Source of the DNA: Rodentibacter abscessus
Lineage (GTDB): Bacteria > Pseudomonadota > Gammaproteobacteria > Enterobacterales > Pasteurellaceae
DNA length: 64,000 bases
NCBI RefSeq assembly: GCF_047160095.1
Contig: NZ_AP038785.1
Coordinates: 1-64,000 of the forward strand
Direction: 5' to 3'
Shown here: positions 55,060-64,000 of the stretch, piece after piece
How positions within the stretch are numbered: the stretch's first letter is position 1
How the letters are laid out: the number at the start of each line of letters is the position of its first letter
Made by a program: the position numbers and the translations under genes
The notes under the pieces: model-generated
Seen by the model: only the letters and a program-made list of their open reading frames with translations
What the model was told of the DNA's origin: nothing
The model's database searches: none

Positions 55060-55174
55060 TTGAGTTATCTCAACAAATCAGGTAAACTACCGTCCCGTCT
55101 TTGATAGCTAATCCGCTTTGATTTTTAACCGCACTTTCCTCTTTTGGAGGTATGTAGGCAAAGTGATTAGCTAT
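55060..55174 (+). promoter_or_regulatory. pyrG promoter and long leader hairpin
   Basis: TTGAGT (55060-55065) and TAAACT (55083-55088), 17 bases apart, form a plausible promoter. Downstream, ATAGCTAATC..CTTTG (55104-55120) and CAAAGTGATTAGCTAT (55159-55174) are inverted copies with one bulged base. The stem encloses an uptake sequence and a GGAGG. It would form in the mRNA leader about 35 bases before the start codon. Confidence 0.5.
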
Positions 55175-55208
55175 AATCATTTCTATCCCAACACAGATTA
55201 GGTTCTCT

Positions 55209-56843
55209 ATGGCTACAAATTATATTTTCGTCACCGGCGGTGTGGTTTCATCGTTAGGTAAAGGCATTGCAGCAGCCTCATTGGCGGCAATTTTAGAAGC
55301 TCGCGGTTTAAACGTGACCATTATGAAACTCGATCCCTACATTAATGTGGATCCGGGAACAATGAGTCCAACGCAGCATGGTGAAGTATTCGTTACTCAA
55401 GACGGCGCAGAAACAGATCTGGATCTTGGGCATTATGAGCGTTTTATTCGCACCAAAATGACGAAACGTAATAATTTCACCACAGGTAAAATCTATTCTG
55501 AAGTATTACGCAAAGAACGTCGTGGTGATTATTTAGGGGCAACTATTCAAGTTATTCCGCATATTACTAATGAAATTAAAGATCGTGTTATTGCCGGTGC
55601 GCAAGGCCATGATGTCGTGATTGTAGAAGTGGGGGGAACAGTCGGAGATATTGAGTCTTTACCCTTCCTCGAAGCTTTGCGTCAGCTTGCCGTACAAGTA
55701 GGACGTGAACACACCTTATTTATGCATTTAACCCTAGTCCCTTATATTCCGACAGCCGGTGAAGTGAAAACGAAACCGACACAGCATTCCGTGAAAGAAT
55801 TGCTTTCTATCGGGATTCAACCGGACGTATTGATCTGTCGTTCTGACCGAATGATTCCGCCGAATGAACGTGCGAAAATTGCGTTATTTTGTAATGTGCC
55901 GGAACGGGCAGTCATTTCATTAAAAGACGTAAATTCAATTTATCAAATTCCGGCATTACTAAAATCTCAAGGTTTAGATGATTTCGTATGCGAGCGTTTT
56001 CATCTGAATTGTCCGGAAGCGGATCTTTCCGAATGGGAACAAGTTCTTTATAAACAAGCGAATCCGGTGGGGGAAGTCACCATCGGTATGGTCGGGAAAT
56101 ATATTGAATTGCCAGATGCCTACAAATCCGTGAATGAAGCCTTAAAACACGCGGGTTTAACCAATCGCCTAACCGTGAATATCAAATACATTGATTCGCA
56201 AGATGTGGAAACCAAAGGCGTAGAAGTATTAAAGGGTATAGATGGTATTCTTGTGCCGGGTGGTTTTGGTTATCGTGGTGTGGAAGGCAAAATTATGACC
56301 GCACAATATGCGCGTGAGAACAACATACCTTATCTTGGTATTTGTTTAGGCATGCAGATTGCATTAATTGAGTACGCACGTAATGTAGCAGGCTTAGCCA
56401 AAGCAAATTCCTCCGAATTTGACCGCACTTGTGAGCAGCCGGTGGTGGCATTAATCACCGAATGGCAGGATGCGGAAGGCAACACTGAGGTGAGAACCGA
56501 TAACTCGGATCTTGGTGGAACGATGCGTTTGGGGGCACAACAATGCCATTTAATCGAAGGCAGTCGAGCGCGTGAATTATATGGTTCGGAAATTATTGAA
56601 GAACGTCATCGCCATCGCTATGAAGTGAATAATACCTTGCTTCCGCAAATTGAAAAAGCCGGTTTGAAAGTCACCGGTTTATCGGCGGATAAAAAATTAG
56701 TGGAAATCATCGAAGTACCGAATCACCCTTGGTTTGTGGCTTGTCAATTCCATCCGGAATTTACTTCCACACCGCGTGACGGCCATCCGCTATTTGCAGG
56801 GTTTGTAAAAGCCGCTTACGAAAACCATAAAAAATCTGCGTAA
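55209..56843 (+). CDS. pyrG: CTP synthase
   Basis: This is a 544-residue protein of standard length. The N-terminal synthetase domain has FVTGGVVSSLGKGIAAASLA (P-loop region) and KLDPYINVDPGTMSPTQHGE. The glutaminase domain has the catalytic cysteine in LGICLGMQIALIEYARN and the final His/Glu in CQFHPEFTSTP. It makes CTP from UTP and glutamine. Confidence 0.97.
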   Translation: MATNYIFVTGGVVSSLGKGIAAASLAAILEARGLNVTIMKLDPYINVDPGTMSPTQHGEVFVTQDGAETDLDLGHYERFIRTKMTKRNNFTTGKIYSEVLRKERRGDYLGATIQVIPHITNEIKDRVIAGAQGHDVVIVEVGGTVGDIESLPFLEALRQLAVQVGREHTLFMHLTLVPYIPTAGEVKTKPTQHSVKELLSIGIQPDVLICRSDRMIPPNERAKIALFCNVPERAVISLKDVNSIYQIPALLKSQGLDDFVCERFHLNCPEADLSEWEQVLYKQANPVGEVTIGMVGKYIELPDAYKSVNEALKHAGLTNRLTVNIKYIDSQDVETKGVEVLKGIDGILVPGGFGYRGVEGKIMTAQYARENNIPYLGICLGMQIALIEYARNVAGLAKANSSEFDRTCEQPVVALITEWQDAEGNTEVRTDNSDLGGTMRLGAQQCHLIEGSRARELYGSEIIEERHRHRYEVNNTLLPQIEKAGLKVTGLSADKKLVEIIEVPNHPWFVACQFHPEFTSTPRDGHPLFAGFVKAAYENHKKSA

Positions 56844-56905
56844 ACTTTGTTCGATTTATTAATCACTTAGTGCGAAATCTCTAAAAGTTTAATACCGTAG
56901 ATAAA

Positions 56906-56933
56906 AAATCAGGGGGATTATCCCCCCTGATTT
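56906..56933 (-). terminator. Terminator between pyrG and nhaA
   Basis: AAATCAGGGGG and CCCCCCTGATTT arms form a strong stem. The T-run follows only on the minus strand, so it serves nhaA best. The plus-strand side may also slow pyrG read-through. Confidence 0.75.
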
Positions 56934-57047
56934 CCGATAATCCACAGTAATTAACCGGCTAATAGCATATCGTTTTCCCTATCGGAATGATTTTGTCCGT
57001 TATATTTAGCCTTACGATCTCATCAAGTCTTTTCTCTTGATTGTTTA

Positions 57048-58217
57048 TTAATGGGAAACGGATGTTGTTTTTTTCAAACAATAATATCCCACAATTGCCG
57101 AAATCGTAGAGCCAAGCAATATCCCCAAACGTGAAAGCGCATTCACACTTTCGCCTGCGTTCGCATCAAAAGCGAGACTTGCCAAAAACATCGACATAGT
57201 AAAACCGATACCGCATAAAATTGCCACTGCAAAAATTTGTTTAAAATTAATTCCCTCGGGCAGTTTTGCAATGCCTAATTTTACCGAAAGGTAGCTAAAA
57301 CCGAATACGCCGATTGGTTTACCAATAATCAAACCTAGGGCAATGGCAAGCAATAATGGGGAAGATAACATTGAAACATCAATCCCTTCAAAACTCACTC
57401 CGGCGTTGGCAAAGGCAAATAGCGGCAAAATGAGGAATGACGTCCAAGGCATTAGAAGATGTTCAAATTCTTCTAACGGTTTTTCACCTTTTTCGCCTTT
57501 CAATGGAATGCAGAAACCGATAATCACCCCCGCAAGCGTGGCGTGTACGCCGGATTTTAATACGGATGCCCATAAAATTGCGCCCACTACCATATAGGCA
57601 CAAAGAGCGGTGACTTTAAAGCGATTTAATGTGATGAGTAAGACGATGGCAATTCCTGCAAAAATAAGTGCTTGAATGCTTAACCCGTGAGAGAAAAATA
57701 AGGCAATGACGACAATTGCACCTAAGTCATCGATAATCGCTAGAGCGAGTAAAAAGATTTTTAATGGCAAGGGTACTTGTTTACTCAGAAGAGCCATAAT
57801 GCCGAGAGCAAAAGCAATATCCGTTGCCATTGGGATCGCCCAGCCGTTAGCGAAAGCAGGTTCTTGGCGTGCGATAAACACATAAACTAAAGCCGGAATC
57901 ACCATACCACCTATTGCTGCAATGGCAGGGAAAACGGCCTGTTGATAACTGGAAAGAGAGCCTTCTAACAGTTCTCGCTTTACTTCCAATCCCACTAAAA
58001 CGAAAAATACCGCCATAAAGCCGTCATTAATCCAATGAATCAGTGTTTTATCAATAGAAAAGCTACCGATTTTAATACTCACGGGTAAATTTAAGAAACC
58101 ATTGTAAGCCCCATTTAAAGGGGAATTGGCAAAAAACATTGCGATTAATGCAGAGCAAAGTAATAAGATGCCACCGGCAGATTCAAGTTTAAAAAATCGC
58201 TGTATAAGTTGTAACAC
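57048..58217 (-). CDS. nhaA: Na+/H+ antiporter NhaA
   Basis: This 389-residue antiporter has twelve hydrophobic segments. The ion site is LALAIIDDLGAIVVIALFF, with the two adjacent aspartates, and the N-terminal segment is FFKLESAGGILLL. It expels Na+ in exchange for protons at the inner membrane. The start is GTG at 58217 behind GGAGAG. Confidence 0.95.
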   Translation of the reverse strand: MLQLIQRFFKLESAGGILLLCSALIAMFFANSPLNGAYNGFLNLPVSIKIGSFSIDKTLIHWINDGFMAVFFVLVGLEVKRELLEGSLSSYQQAVFPAIAAIGGMVIPALVYVFIARQEPAFANGWAIPMATDIAFALGIMALLSKQVPLPLKIFLLALAIIDDLGAIVVIALFFSHGLSIQALIFAGIAIVLLITLNRFKVTALCAYMVVGAILWASVLKSGVHATLAGVIIGFCIPLKGEKGEKPLEEFEHLLMPWTSFLILPLFAFANAGVSFEGIDVSMLSSPLLLAIALGLIIGKPIGVFGFSYLSVKLGIAKLPEGINFKQIFAVAILCGIGFTMSMFLASLAFDANAGESVNALSRLGILLGSTISAIVGYYCLKKTTSVSH

Positions 58218-58359
58218 AAAATCTCTCCAAAAAAGTTAAAAATAAATTAACAAAAAATCAACGAAGCTCGGATATTATCATAAATTTTCGCTATATATGG
58301 AAAATACCGCTAGAAAAGTGCGGTCATTTCCTACATATTTTTTGTGGTTAAGCCATCAA

Positions 58360-58375
58360 TGTGATTTTGCTCACA
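58360..58375. promoter_or_regulatory. CRP site upstream of brnQ
   Basis: TGTGATTTTGCTCACA has both TGTGA/TCACA half-sites perfect. It lies ~78 bases ahead of the brnQ start, in the nhaA-brnQ divergent spacer. Confidence 0.8.
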
Positions 58376-58452
58376 TTTTTGCATCTAAAGAGTAGGGTTC
58401 TATTCATCTTTATAGTAAACTTGTCGCCCCTTTTTATTTACTGAGAAGATAT

Positions 58453-59751
58453 ATGTTTAGTCGTAAAGATATTATTGTTTTGGGGATGATGATTTTCGCG
58501 CTCTTTTTAGGGGCCGGAAATATTATTTTCCCGCCGATGGAAGGATTTTCCGCCGGTCATCATTGGGCGAGTGCCTCTTTAGGTTTTGTTTTAACCGGTG
58601 TATTAATGCCATTTATCACTTTAGTTGTGGTGGCGGTACTTGGACGCGGTGAAGAACTTATGCGCGATTTACCGAAATGGGCGGAAGTTATCTTTTTAAC
58701 CACCTTATATTTGGTGATCGGCTCTTTATTTGCAATGCCACGAGTGACGAATGTGGCTTATGAAATGGCTTGGTTACCCTTAAGCATTATGGAAGATAGT
58801 AGTAGCGCACACTTTATCTTTTCACTTATATTTAATCTTATCGGTATGTTATTTATGCTGCGTCCGAACACGATTATTTCTAGCGTCGGCAAATTTATGA
58901 CGCCTGCTCTACTCGTGTTATTAGTTGTGGTTGCAGTGAATGTGTTGATTTCTCCTCTTTCGGAAATTGTTGAACCGAGCAATGCCTATGTGACGAATTC
59001 ACCGATTACGGCCGGTTTAATCAGCGGTTATCAAACGATGGACGTACTCGCAGCGATTGCTTTCGGCGGTATTGTGGCACGTGCATTGGCAGTGAAAAAT
59101 GTTTTTGCCGCACAAAAAGTAATGAAATACACCATTTCCGCCGGTTTTATTTCTGTGTTTTTACTTGCGGCATTGTATTTCTCATTATTTTATTTAGGTG
59201 CAACGGGGGCAAAAGTTGCAGAAGGTGCGACCAATGGCGGACAAATTTTTTCTCATTATGTGAACGCATTATTTGGAATTGGCGGCACTTGGATTATGTC
59301 GGGTATTATTATTTTGGCAAATCTTACGACACTTGTAGGCGTAACCAGCGCGTGTGCAGATTATTTCTCTAAATTCCATACCCGTTTGTCTTATCCGTTT
59401 TGGGTGGTACTTTTTACCATTTTAACTACTGTCATCGCACAAACAGGTCTAACGGAATTATTACGAATTACTATTCCGGCATTATTGTTAATTTACCCTG
59501 TTGCGATTATGTTGGTGTTTTTACAAATTATCCGTAGTAAATTGCCGAATATTAAATTTAGCTATTATTTTACTTTACTTGTTACCGTCTGTTTCAGTGC
59601 CTGTGATAGTTTGAAAAATATGAATTTATTACCGCAATCAATTGAAAATCTGTTGGCTCATTTACCGCTTTATTCTTCCGGTATGGCGTGGTTGATTCCA
59701 TCATTTGTTGTACTTGGTTTATCTTTCCTGTTGGGAAGAAAGTCGGCGTAA
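58453..59751 (+). CDS. brnQ: Branched-chain amino acid:cation symporter BrnQ
   Basis: This is a 432-residue LIVCS-family transporter with twelve helices. The characteristic start is IVLGMMIFALFLGAGNIIFPP, and SGYQTMDVLAAIAFGGIVARA follows mid-protein. It imports leucine, isoleucine and valine with Na+. It is single-gene, followed by a terminator shared with rlmB. Confidence 0.95.
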   Translation: MFSRKDIIVLGMMIFALFLGAGNIIFPPMEGFSAGHHWASASLGFVLTGVLMPFITLVVVAVLGRGEELMRDLPKWAEVIFLTTLYLVIGSLFAMPRVTNVAYEMAWLPLSIMEDSSSAHFIFSLIFNLIGMLFMLRPNTIISSVGKFMTPALLVLLVVVAVNVLISPLSEIVEPSNAYVTNSPITAGLISGYQTMDVLAAIAFGGIVARALAVKNVFAAQKVMKYTISAGFISVFLLAALYFSLFYLGATGAKVAEGATNGGQIFSHYVNALFGIGGTWIMSGIIILANLTTLVGVTSACADYFSKFHTRLSYPFWVVLFTILTTVIAQTGLTELLRITIPALLLIYPVAIMLVFLQIIRSKLPNIKFSYYFTLLVTVCFSACDSLKNMNLLPQSIENLLAHLPLYSSGMAWLIPSFVVLGLSFLLGRKSA

Positions 59752-59767
59752 TTCAATTTTTCATGAT

Positions 59768-59801
59768 AAAAAATACCGAGTCCAAAATGCTCGGTATTTT
59801 T
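59768..59801. terminator. Bidirectional terminator between brnQ and rlmB
   Basis: AAAAATACCGAG and CTCGGTATTTTT arms lie between convergent genes. An uptake sequence follows at about 59805. Confidence 0.88.
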
Positions 59802-59829
59802 ACAAAGTGCGGTCATATTTTGAAATGTT

Positions 59830-60570
59830 TTATAAATCTAAACGCTGGCGAACGATTTCAAATAAACATACACCGGTTGCCACAGATACATTTAATGAGG
59901 AAACCGATCCCGCCATAGGAATACTGATGAGTTGATCGCAATGTTCACGCGTTAAGCGGCGCATACCTTCACCCTCCGCCCCCATAACCAGCGCGATTGC
60001 ACCCTTAAGTTTGGTGTTATAAATGGTTTCTGCGGCTTCACCTGCCGTACCGACTACCCAAATATTATGATTTTGTTGTAGCTCACGAAGAGTACGGGAA
60101 AGGTTTGTTACCCGAATGAGCGGAACGGTTTCCGCTGCGCCGCAAGCGACTTTACGTGCGATAGAAGTGAGCTGTGCCGATTTATCTTTCGGAACGATAA
60201 CCGCATCGACACCGGCGGCATCTGCGGTACGCAGGCAAGCGCCAAGATTATGAGGATCGGTCACGCCGTCAAGCACCAACAAAAGCGGATCTTGTTTATT
60301 GGTGAGAACGGTATCGAGATCATTTTCATTGAGTTCTTTTGCCGCCTGCACGCGAGCTATCACACCTTGGTGGACTTCGCCGTTCGCTTTTTTATCTAGA
60401 GTTTGGCGATTTACAAATTGTACACCGATGCCCATTGCGTAGAGTTCGTTTAATAAAGGTTGCAGACGTTTATCTTCACGGCCTTTTAGCACAAAGACTT
60501 CAATTAAACGTTCAGGTGTATGAGCTAAAATACTATTAACGGCGTGAATACCGTAAATCTGTTCGGACAT
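59830..60570 (-). CDS. rlmB: 23S rRNA 2'-O-ribose G2251 methyltransferase
   Basis: This 246-residue SpoU-family knotted methyltransferase has an N-terminal substrate domain (EQIYGIHAVNSILAH). SAM-knot motifs are LVLDGVTDPHNLGACLRTADAAG, VMGAEGEGMRRLTREHCD and IPMAGSVSSLNVSVATGV. It modifies G2251 in the ribosomal P-loop. It lies behind rnr on the same strand, as in E. coli, with ~200 bases between. Confidence 0.96.
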   Translation of the reverse strand: MSEQIYGIHAVNSILAHTPERLIEVFVLKGREDKRLQPLLNELYAMGIGVQFVNRQTLDKKANGEVHQGVIARVQAAKELNENDLDTVLTNKQDPLLLVLDGVTDPHNLGACLRTADAAGVDAVIVPKDKSAQLTSIARKVACGAAETVPLIRVTNLSRTLRELQQNHNIWVVGTAGEAAETIYNTKLKGAIALVMGAEGEGMRRLTREHCDQLISIPMAGSVSSLNVSVATGVCLFEIVRQRLDL

Positions 60571-60767
60571 AAACTTTCTCTCAATTTAATTCAACGATGT
60601 AAGCGAAGGGCGTGAAAATTTTCGCAGCTATCGGCGTAAATTATGACAATTCCCATCGCTTTACTGAACAACTATTTCGGTATTATGAATACTTGTACGA
60701 AATATCATAGATATTACCTCTCTTAAGAAATAAAATCCTCTTTGTACAACCGATACATAATGCCGAA

Positions 60768-63107
60768 TTATTTTTTTGATTTCTTAGAAACTTCTTTCTT
60801 TTTTACCGCACTTTTTCGTCTTTTACCGATTTTTGGCGGTAATTCTTTAAATATTTTCTTCGCTTTTTCTTTAGCGGTTTTTCCTGTTCGGCGTGCTTTT
60901 CGTTCACTGCTCAATAGGGAAAAATCTATCATTTTTTGTTCTAAATGTACCGCTTCTACGCGAACACGCACTTTATCGCCCAAGCGATATTGCATACCGC
61001 TGTTTTCACCGATTAAACGTTGTTTTGCGGCATCGAACTGATAATAATCATTTTCCAACGTAGAAATATGTACTAATCCGTCAATGAAGAGTTCGTCCAA
61101 ACGCACAAACAAACCGAAACCGGTAACGGATGAAATTACGCCGTTAAATTCATTGCCTATATGATCCTGCATGTATTCGCATTTTAGCCAGTCAGCCGTT
61201 TCACGTGTAGCATCATCGGCGCGGCGTTCGGTCATTGAACAATGATCACCTAATAAATCCATTTCATCAAAAGAATAATGATAGCCGCCCGTTTCGGTGG
61301 TTTTGCGTTTTGAACCCTGTTTTTTAGCAAGCAAATATTTAATACCACGATGAAGTGTTAAATCGGGATAACGGCGAATCGGCGAAGTGAAATGCGCATA
61401 TTCTTCCAATGCTAAACCGAAATGTCCGATATTATCGGCATTATACACGGCTTGACTAAGAGAACGGAGTAGCATCGTTTGAATTAACTCGTGATCAGGA
61501 CGTTCTTTCACCTTCTCCAATAGGGTTGCGTAATCCTTAGTGAGCGGTTTTAAACCGCCTTCTAAGGCTAAACCGAATTCATTTAAAAATGTGCGGAATG
61601 AAGTGAGTTTTTCTTCACTTGGCGTAGCGTGAATACGATACAATGCCGGCTCATTGTTTTTTTGCATAAAATTTGCCGCCGCAATATTGGCAAGAATCAT
61701 ACATTCTTCAATGATTTTATGGGCGTCATTCCGAACCACCGGTTCAATCCGTTCAATACGTCCCATCGCATTAAAAATAAATTTGCTTTCAACGGTTTCA
61801 AAATCTATCGCACCACGCTGTTGACGGGCGGAAAGCAACGCTTGATATAAATCATAAAGCGCTTCCAAATGTGGAACAAGCAGGGCATAACGCTCCCGTA
61901 ATTCGGTATCTCCCTCCAGCATTTTTGCTACCTTGGTATAGGTTAAACGTGCGTGAGAGTTCATTACCGCTTCATAAAAACGATAGTCGGTAAGTTTGCC
62001 CTTAGCGGAAATTTGCATTTCACATACCATACATAGGCGATCTACTTGCGGATTAAGCGAACATAAGCCGTTAGATAAAATTTCCGGCAGCATTGGAACG
62101 ACTCGGTTTGGAAAATAGACGGAATTACCCCGATTATGGGCTTCAGCATCTAGAGCGGTGTGCAATCGTACATAATAGCTCACATCCGCAATCGCAACCC
62201 AAAGTTTCCAGCCTTTGTCCTGTTTTTCACAATATACGGCATCATCAAAATCGCGAGCATCTTCCCCGTCAATGGTAACGAGCGGTAGATTGCGTAAATC
62301 AATACGTCCTTTTTTCGCTTCTTCAGGTACTTCTTCCGTAAATTTTTTAACGTATTTTTCGACCGCACTTGGGAATTTATGGGGAATGTCGTGATTGTGC
62401 AAAGCGATTTCCACTTCCATTCCTTTCGCCATATTATCACCCAAAATTTCCGTGATAATCCCCACCGGTTGACTGAAATTGGAAGAACGCTCCTGCAATT
62501 CCACCACAACCACTTGTCCCATACGTGCGCCATTGCGGTGTTCGTTTGGGACTAAAATATCACGCCCAATGCGGCTATCATCCGGCACCACATAGCCGAA
62601 ACCGTTTTCCAAGAAAAAACGTCCCACAATTTGTTTTTTTCGGTTTTCCAGCACGCGAACAATGCGGACCTCACGCCGACCTCGGCGATCTAAACCGGCC
62701 CTTTGTACTAAAACGAAATCACCATGCATAACACGTTGCATTTGGTGGTTGGGAATAAATAAATCCTCTTTTTGTCCCTCCACCTGCAAGAATCCGTAAC
62801 CTTCACGATGACCGATCACCGTACCTTTTATGAGATCTAATTTCTCCGGTAAGGCATAGCGTTTACGTTTTGTGAATACAAGTTGCCCGTCATTTTCCAT
62901 TGCTCGCAAACGGCGGCGCATCGCTTCGATTTGCTCTTCATTATGGATAGAAAGTGCGGTCAAAATTTCTTCCCGATTCATCGGTGCATTATTTTCGCGA
63001 ATGATATTTAAAATAAACTCACGGCTTGGAATGGGATTACCGTATTTTTTCAATTCCCGCTGATAATGGGGATCTTGATGAGATAAGGTTTTGGTTTTTT
63101 TTATCAT
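60768..63107 (-). CDS. rnr: Ribonuclease R
   Basis: This is a 779-residue protein from the ATG at 63107; a GTG at 63146 would add 13 residues. It has an N-terminal helix-turn-helix and cold-shock domains. The RNB catalytic centre is TIDGEDARDFDDAVYCE, with its acidic residues, and HFTSPIRRYPDLTLHRG follows. An S1 domain (GNEFNGVISSVTGFGLFV) precedes a lysine-rich tail. It is a processive 3'-5' exonuclease that degrades structured RNA and helps in tmRNA quality control. Confidence 0.96.
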   Translation of the reverse strand: MIKKTKTLSHQDPHYQRELKKYGNPIPSREFILNIIRENNAPMNREEILTALSIHNEEQIEAMRRRLRAMENDGQLVFTKRKRYALPEKLDLIKGTVIGHREGYGFLQVEGQKEDLFIPNHQMQRVMHGDFVLVQRAGLDRRGRREVRIVRVLENRKKQIVGRFFLENGFGYVVPDDSRIGRDILVPNEHRNGARMGQVVVVELQERSSNFSQPVGIITEILGDNMAKGMEVEIALHNHDIPHKFPSAVEKYVKKFTEEVPEEAKKGRIDLRNLPLVTIDGEDARDFDDAVYCEKQDKGWKLWVAIADVSYYVRLHTALDAEAHNRGNSVYFPNRVVPMLPEILSNGLCSLNPQVDRLCMVCEMQISAKGKLTDYRFYEAVMNSHARLTYTKVAKMLEGDTELRERYALLVPHLEALYDLYQALLSARQQRGAIDFETVESKFIFNAMGRIERIEPVVRNDAHKIIEECMILANIAAANFMQKNNEPALYRIHATPSEEKLTSFRTFLNEFGLALEGGLKPLTKDYATLLEKVKERPDHELIQTMLLRSLSQAVYNADNIGHFGLALEEYAHFTSPIRRYPDLTLHRGIKYLLAKKQGSKRKTTETGGYHYSFDEMDLLGDHCSMTERRADDATRETADWLKCEYMQDHIGNEFNGVISSVTGFGLFVRLDELFIDGLVHISTLENDYYQFDAAKQRLIGENSGMQYRLGDKVRVRVEAVHLEQKMIDFSLLSSERKARRTGKTAKEKAKKIFKELPPKIGKRRKSAVKKKEVSKKSKK

Positions 63108-63196
63108 TATTTGGCTTTTTTTTAAAAATTTCGGAAAGTTTGGCACTAAGGAAGAGATAATGCAAGGGAATAGGGAAAATTTGTGAGGCGGAAATA

Positions 63197-63227
63197 GACT
63201 TTATTTCTAAATCAAAGAAATAAAGTC
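63197..63227. repeat. AT-rich inverted repeat between rnr and nadV
   Basis: GACTTTATTTCT and AGAAATAAAGTC are perfect 12-bp inverted copies around a 7-base loop in the divergent spacer. It could be an operator or an RNA stem on either strand. Confidence 0.55.
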
Positions 63228-63324
63228 CCATTTACTGAAAAATCTTTCCATTATTCTTGAAAGAATGTGAATTTCGGTTTAACTTTGGGACACGAAAATG
63301 ACAGCTTAAAACCCTGTGAAATTT

Positions 63325-63356
63325 AGGGCTAATCTACTTTAGCCCTTTTAATTTTT
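63325..63356 (+). terminator. Terminator-like hairpin 17-27 bases upstream of nadV
   Basis: AGGGCTAA and TTAGCCCT form a perfect 8-bp stem with a 6-base loop and a TTTAATTTTT tail. No plus-strand gene lies before it in this spacer. It may be an attenuator in the nadV leader. An upstream CCCT (63312-63315) could pair alternatively with its AGGG. Confidence 0.6.
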
Positions 63357-63372
63357 AAATGAGCTAAATGGA

Positions 63373-64000
63373 ATGTACACATCTAATTTTTTAAATCTTA
63401 TCTTAAATGTTGACAGTTATAAGGCATCTCATTGGTTGCAATACCCACCTAATACGGAATATGTCTCTTATTATGTTGAGGCGCGTAGCGGAGAGTTTGA
63501 TGTCGTTTTTTTTGGTTTACAAGCCTTTATCAAAGAGTATTTGTTAACTCCCGTTACCCAACAGGATATTGAAGAAGCGGAAATTGTTTTAAAACTACAC
63601 GGGTTGCCGTTTAATCGTCTTGGTTGGCAGCGTTTAATTGAGAAATATCAAGGATTTTTACCGTTAAAAATAGAAGCTGTTCCTGAAGGGACGGTATTAC
63701 CGGTAGGCAATGTGGTTTGCCAGATTGTTAACACCGATCCTGAATTCTTTTGGCTGACGGGTTATCTGGAAACCGCATTATTACGTGCAATTTGGTATCC
63801 CTCCACGGTTGCAAGTATTTCTTATTTCTGTAAACGGCAGATCAAGCAAGCACTTGAAAAATCTGCCGATAATTTAGATAACTTATTATTTAAATTGCAT
63901 GATTTCGGCGCGAGAGGGGCATCTAGTTTAGAAACGGTTGCTTTAGGCGGTTTGGCTCATTTGGTTAATTTTATGGGAACGGACAGTGTTTCGGCATTAG
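63373..64000 (+). CDS. nadV: Nicotinamide phosphoribosyltransferase (N-terminal part, cut by window end)
   Basis: 209 codons are visible from the ATG at 63373, and the frame is open at the window edge. It shows the NAMPT/NadV segments LILNVDSYKASHWLQYPPNT, YYVEARSG, FFGLQAFIKEYL, KLHDFGARGASSLETVALGG and LVNFMGTDSVSAL, which parallel human NAMPT. The enzyme joins nicotinamide to PRPP to give NMN, letting the cell use nicotinamide as a pyridine source. In Pasteurellaceae, nadV marks V-factor-independent organisms (for example the H. ducreyi plasmid and Pasteurella, from memory). It is chromosomal here, divergent from rnr. Confidence 0.93.
   Translation, partial: MYTSNFLNLILNVDSYKASHWLQYPPNTEYVSYYVEARSGEFDVVFFGLQAFIKEYLLTPVTQQDIEEAEIVLKLHGLPFNRLGWQRLIEKYQGFLPLKIEAVPEGTVLPVGNVVCQIVNTDPEFFWLTGYLETALLRAIWYPSTVASISYFCKRQIKQALEKSADNLDNLLFKLHDFGARGASSLETVALGGLAHLVNFMGTDSVSAL

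Noticed and set aside
63108..63146. Longer RNase R start (GTG at 63146)
   Set aside because: It has no ribosome site; the shorter start fits the family, though the evidence is not strong either way.
1..64000. tRNA, rRNA, CRISPR array, prophage or integron
   Set aside because: No cloverleaf, rRNA segment, regularly spaced repeat series, phage genes or integrase was recognised on reading both strands.

Overview
The window is a chromosomal segment of a Pasteurellaceae bacterium. Copies of the hin-type DNA uptake sequence (AAGTGCGGT / ACCGCACTT) are scattered through it by the dozen. The gene blocks fur-fldA-ybfF-seqA-menE-mscK-aroC-mepA-yfcA-lpxM, slt-trpR-mtgA, yciIABC-ompW and fucRIKUAP also have the order I remember from Haemophilus influenzae and its relatives. 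A nadV-type nicotinamide phosphoribosyltransferase gene begins at the right edge, so the organism is probably V-factor (NAD) independent. That argues against H. influenzae itself and fits Aggregatibacter, Pasteurella or another NAD-independent member; I cannot name the species.

Layout. 1-5872 is the accessory part: the 3' end of a large filamentous-haemagglutinin/CdiA-like gene, followed by a compact array of orphan C-terminal fragments. Four related small lipoproteins alternate with these fragments, and a second long haemagglutinin tail, frameshifted near its end, closes the array. 5869-10461 holds prlC, a DUF454 membrane protein, a peptide-type solute-binding lipoprotein and fur. 10484-21139 is the conserved fldA-lpxM block. 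21271-25966 carries an SOS-boxed UmuD-like protein without visible catalytic residues, sstT, qmcA/nfeD, a quinone-reductase-like flavoprotein and a TorD-type chaperone. 26008-29528 is modE divergent from modABC. 29633-32730 has a cystine symporter and an isolated sucrose/trehalose-class PTS EIIBC. 32781-38198 is cell-wall and housekeeping genes on the minus strand, followed by ompW. 39227-44026 holds purMN, a DASS transporter and glmU. 44152-50849 is the complete fucose catabolic operon with its regulator. 51258-54900 is torYZ. 55209-63107 holds pyrG, nhaA, brnQ, rlmB and rnr. nadV follows, cut by the window edge.

Functional links. Molybdate uptake (modABC/modE), the TorD-like chaperone, the menaquinone gene menE and the pentahaem-cytochrome/molybdoenzyme pair torYZ form a coherent anaerobic S-/N-oxide respiration set, with FNR-like and CRP sites upstream of torY. 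CRP-type palindromes also precede fucI and brnQ. Operators visible by eye include a FucR-type inverted repeat, a PurR box before purM, a TrpR operator before trpR, a ModE-like half-site before modA and a LexA box before the UmuD-like gene.

The best candidate for something under-described is the left-end array. It has two kinds of C-terminal tip, each followed by its own subtype of one four-cysteine lipoprotein family. This looks like a reservoir of toxin-tip/lipoprotein-immunity cassettes that could recombine into the expressed haemagglutinin gene. The toxin and immunity roles are inference, not something the sequence proves.
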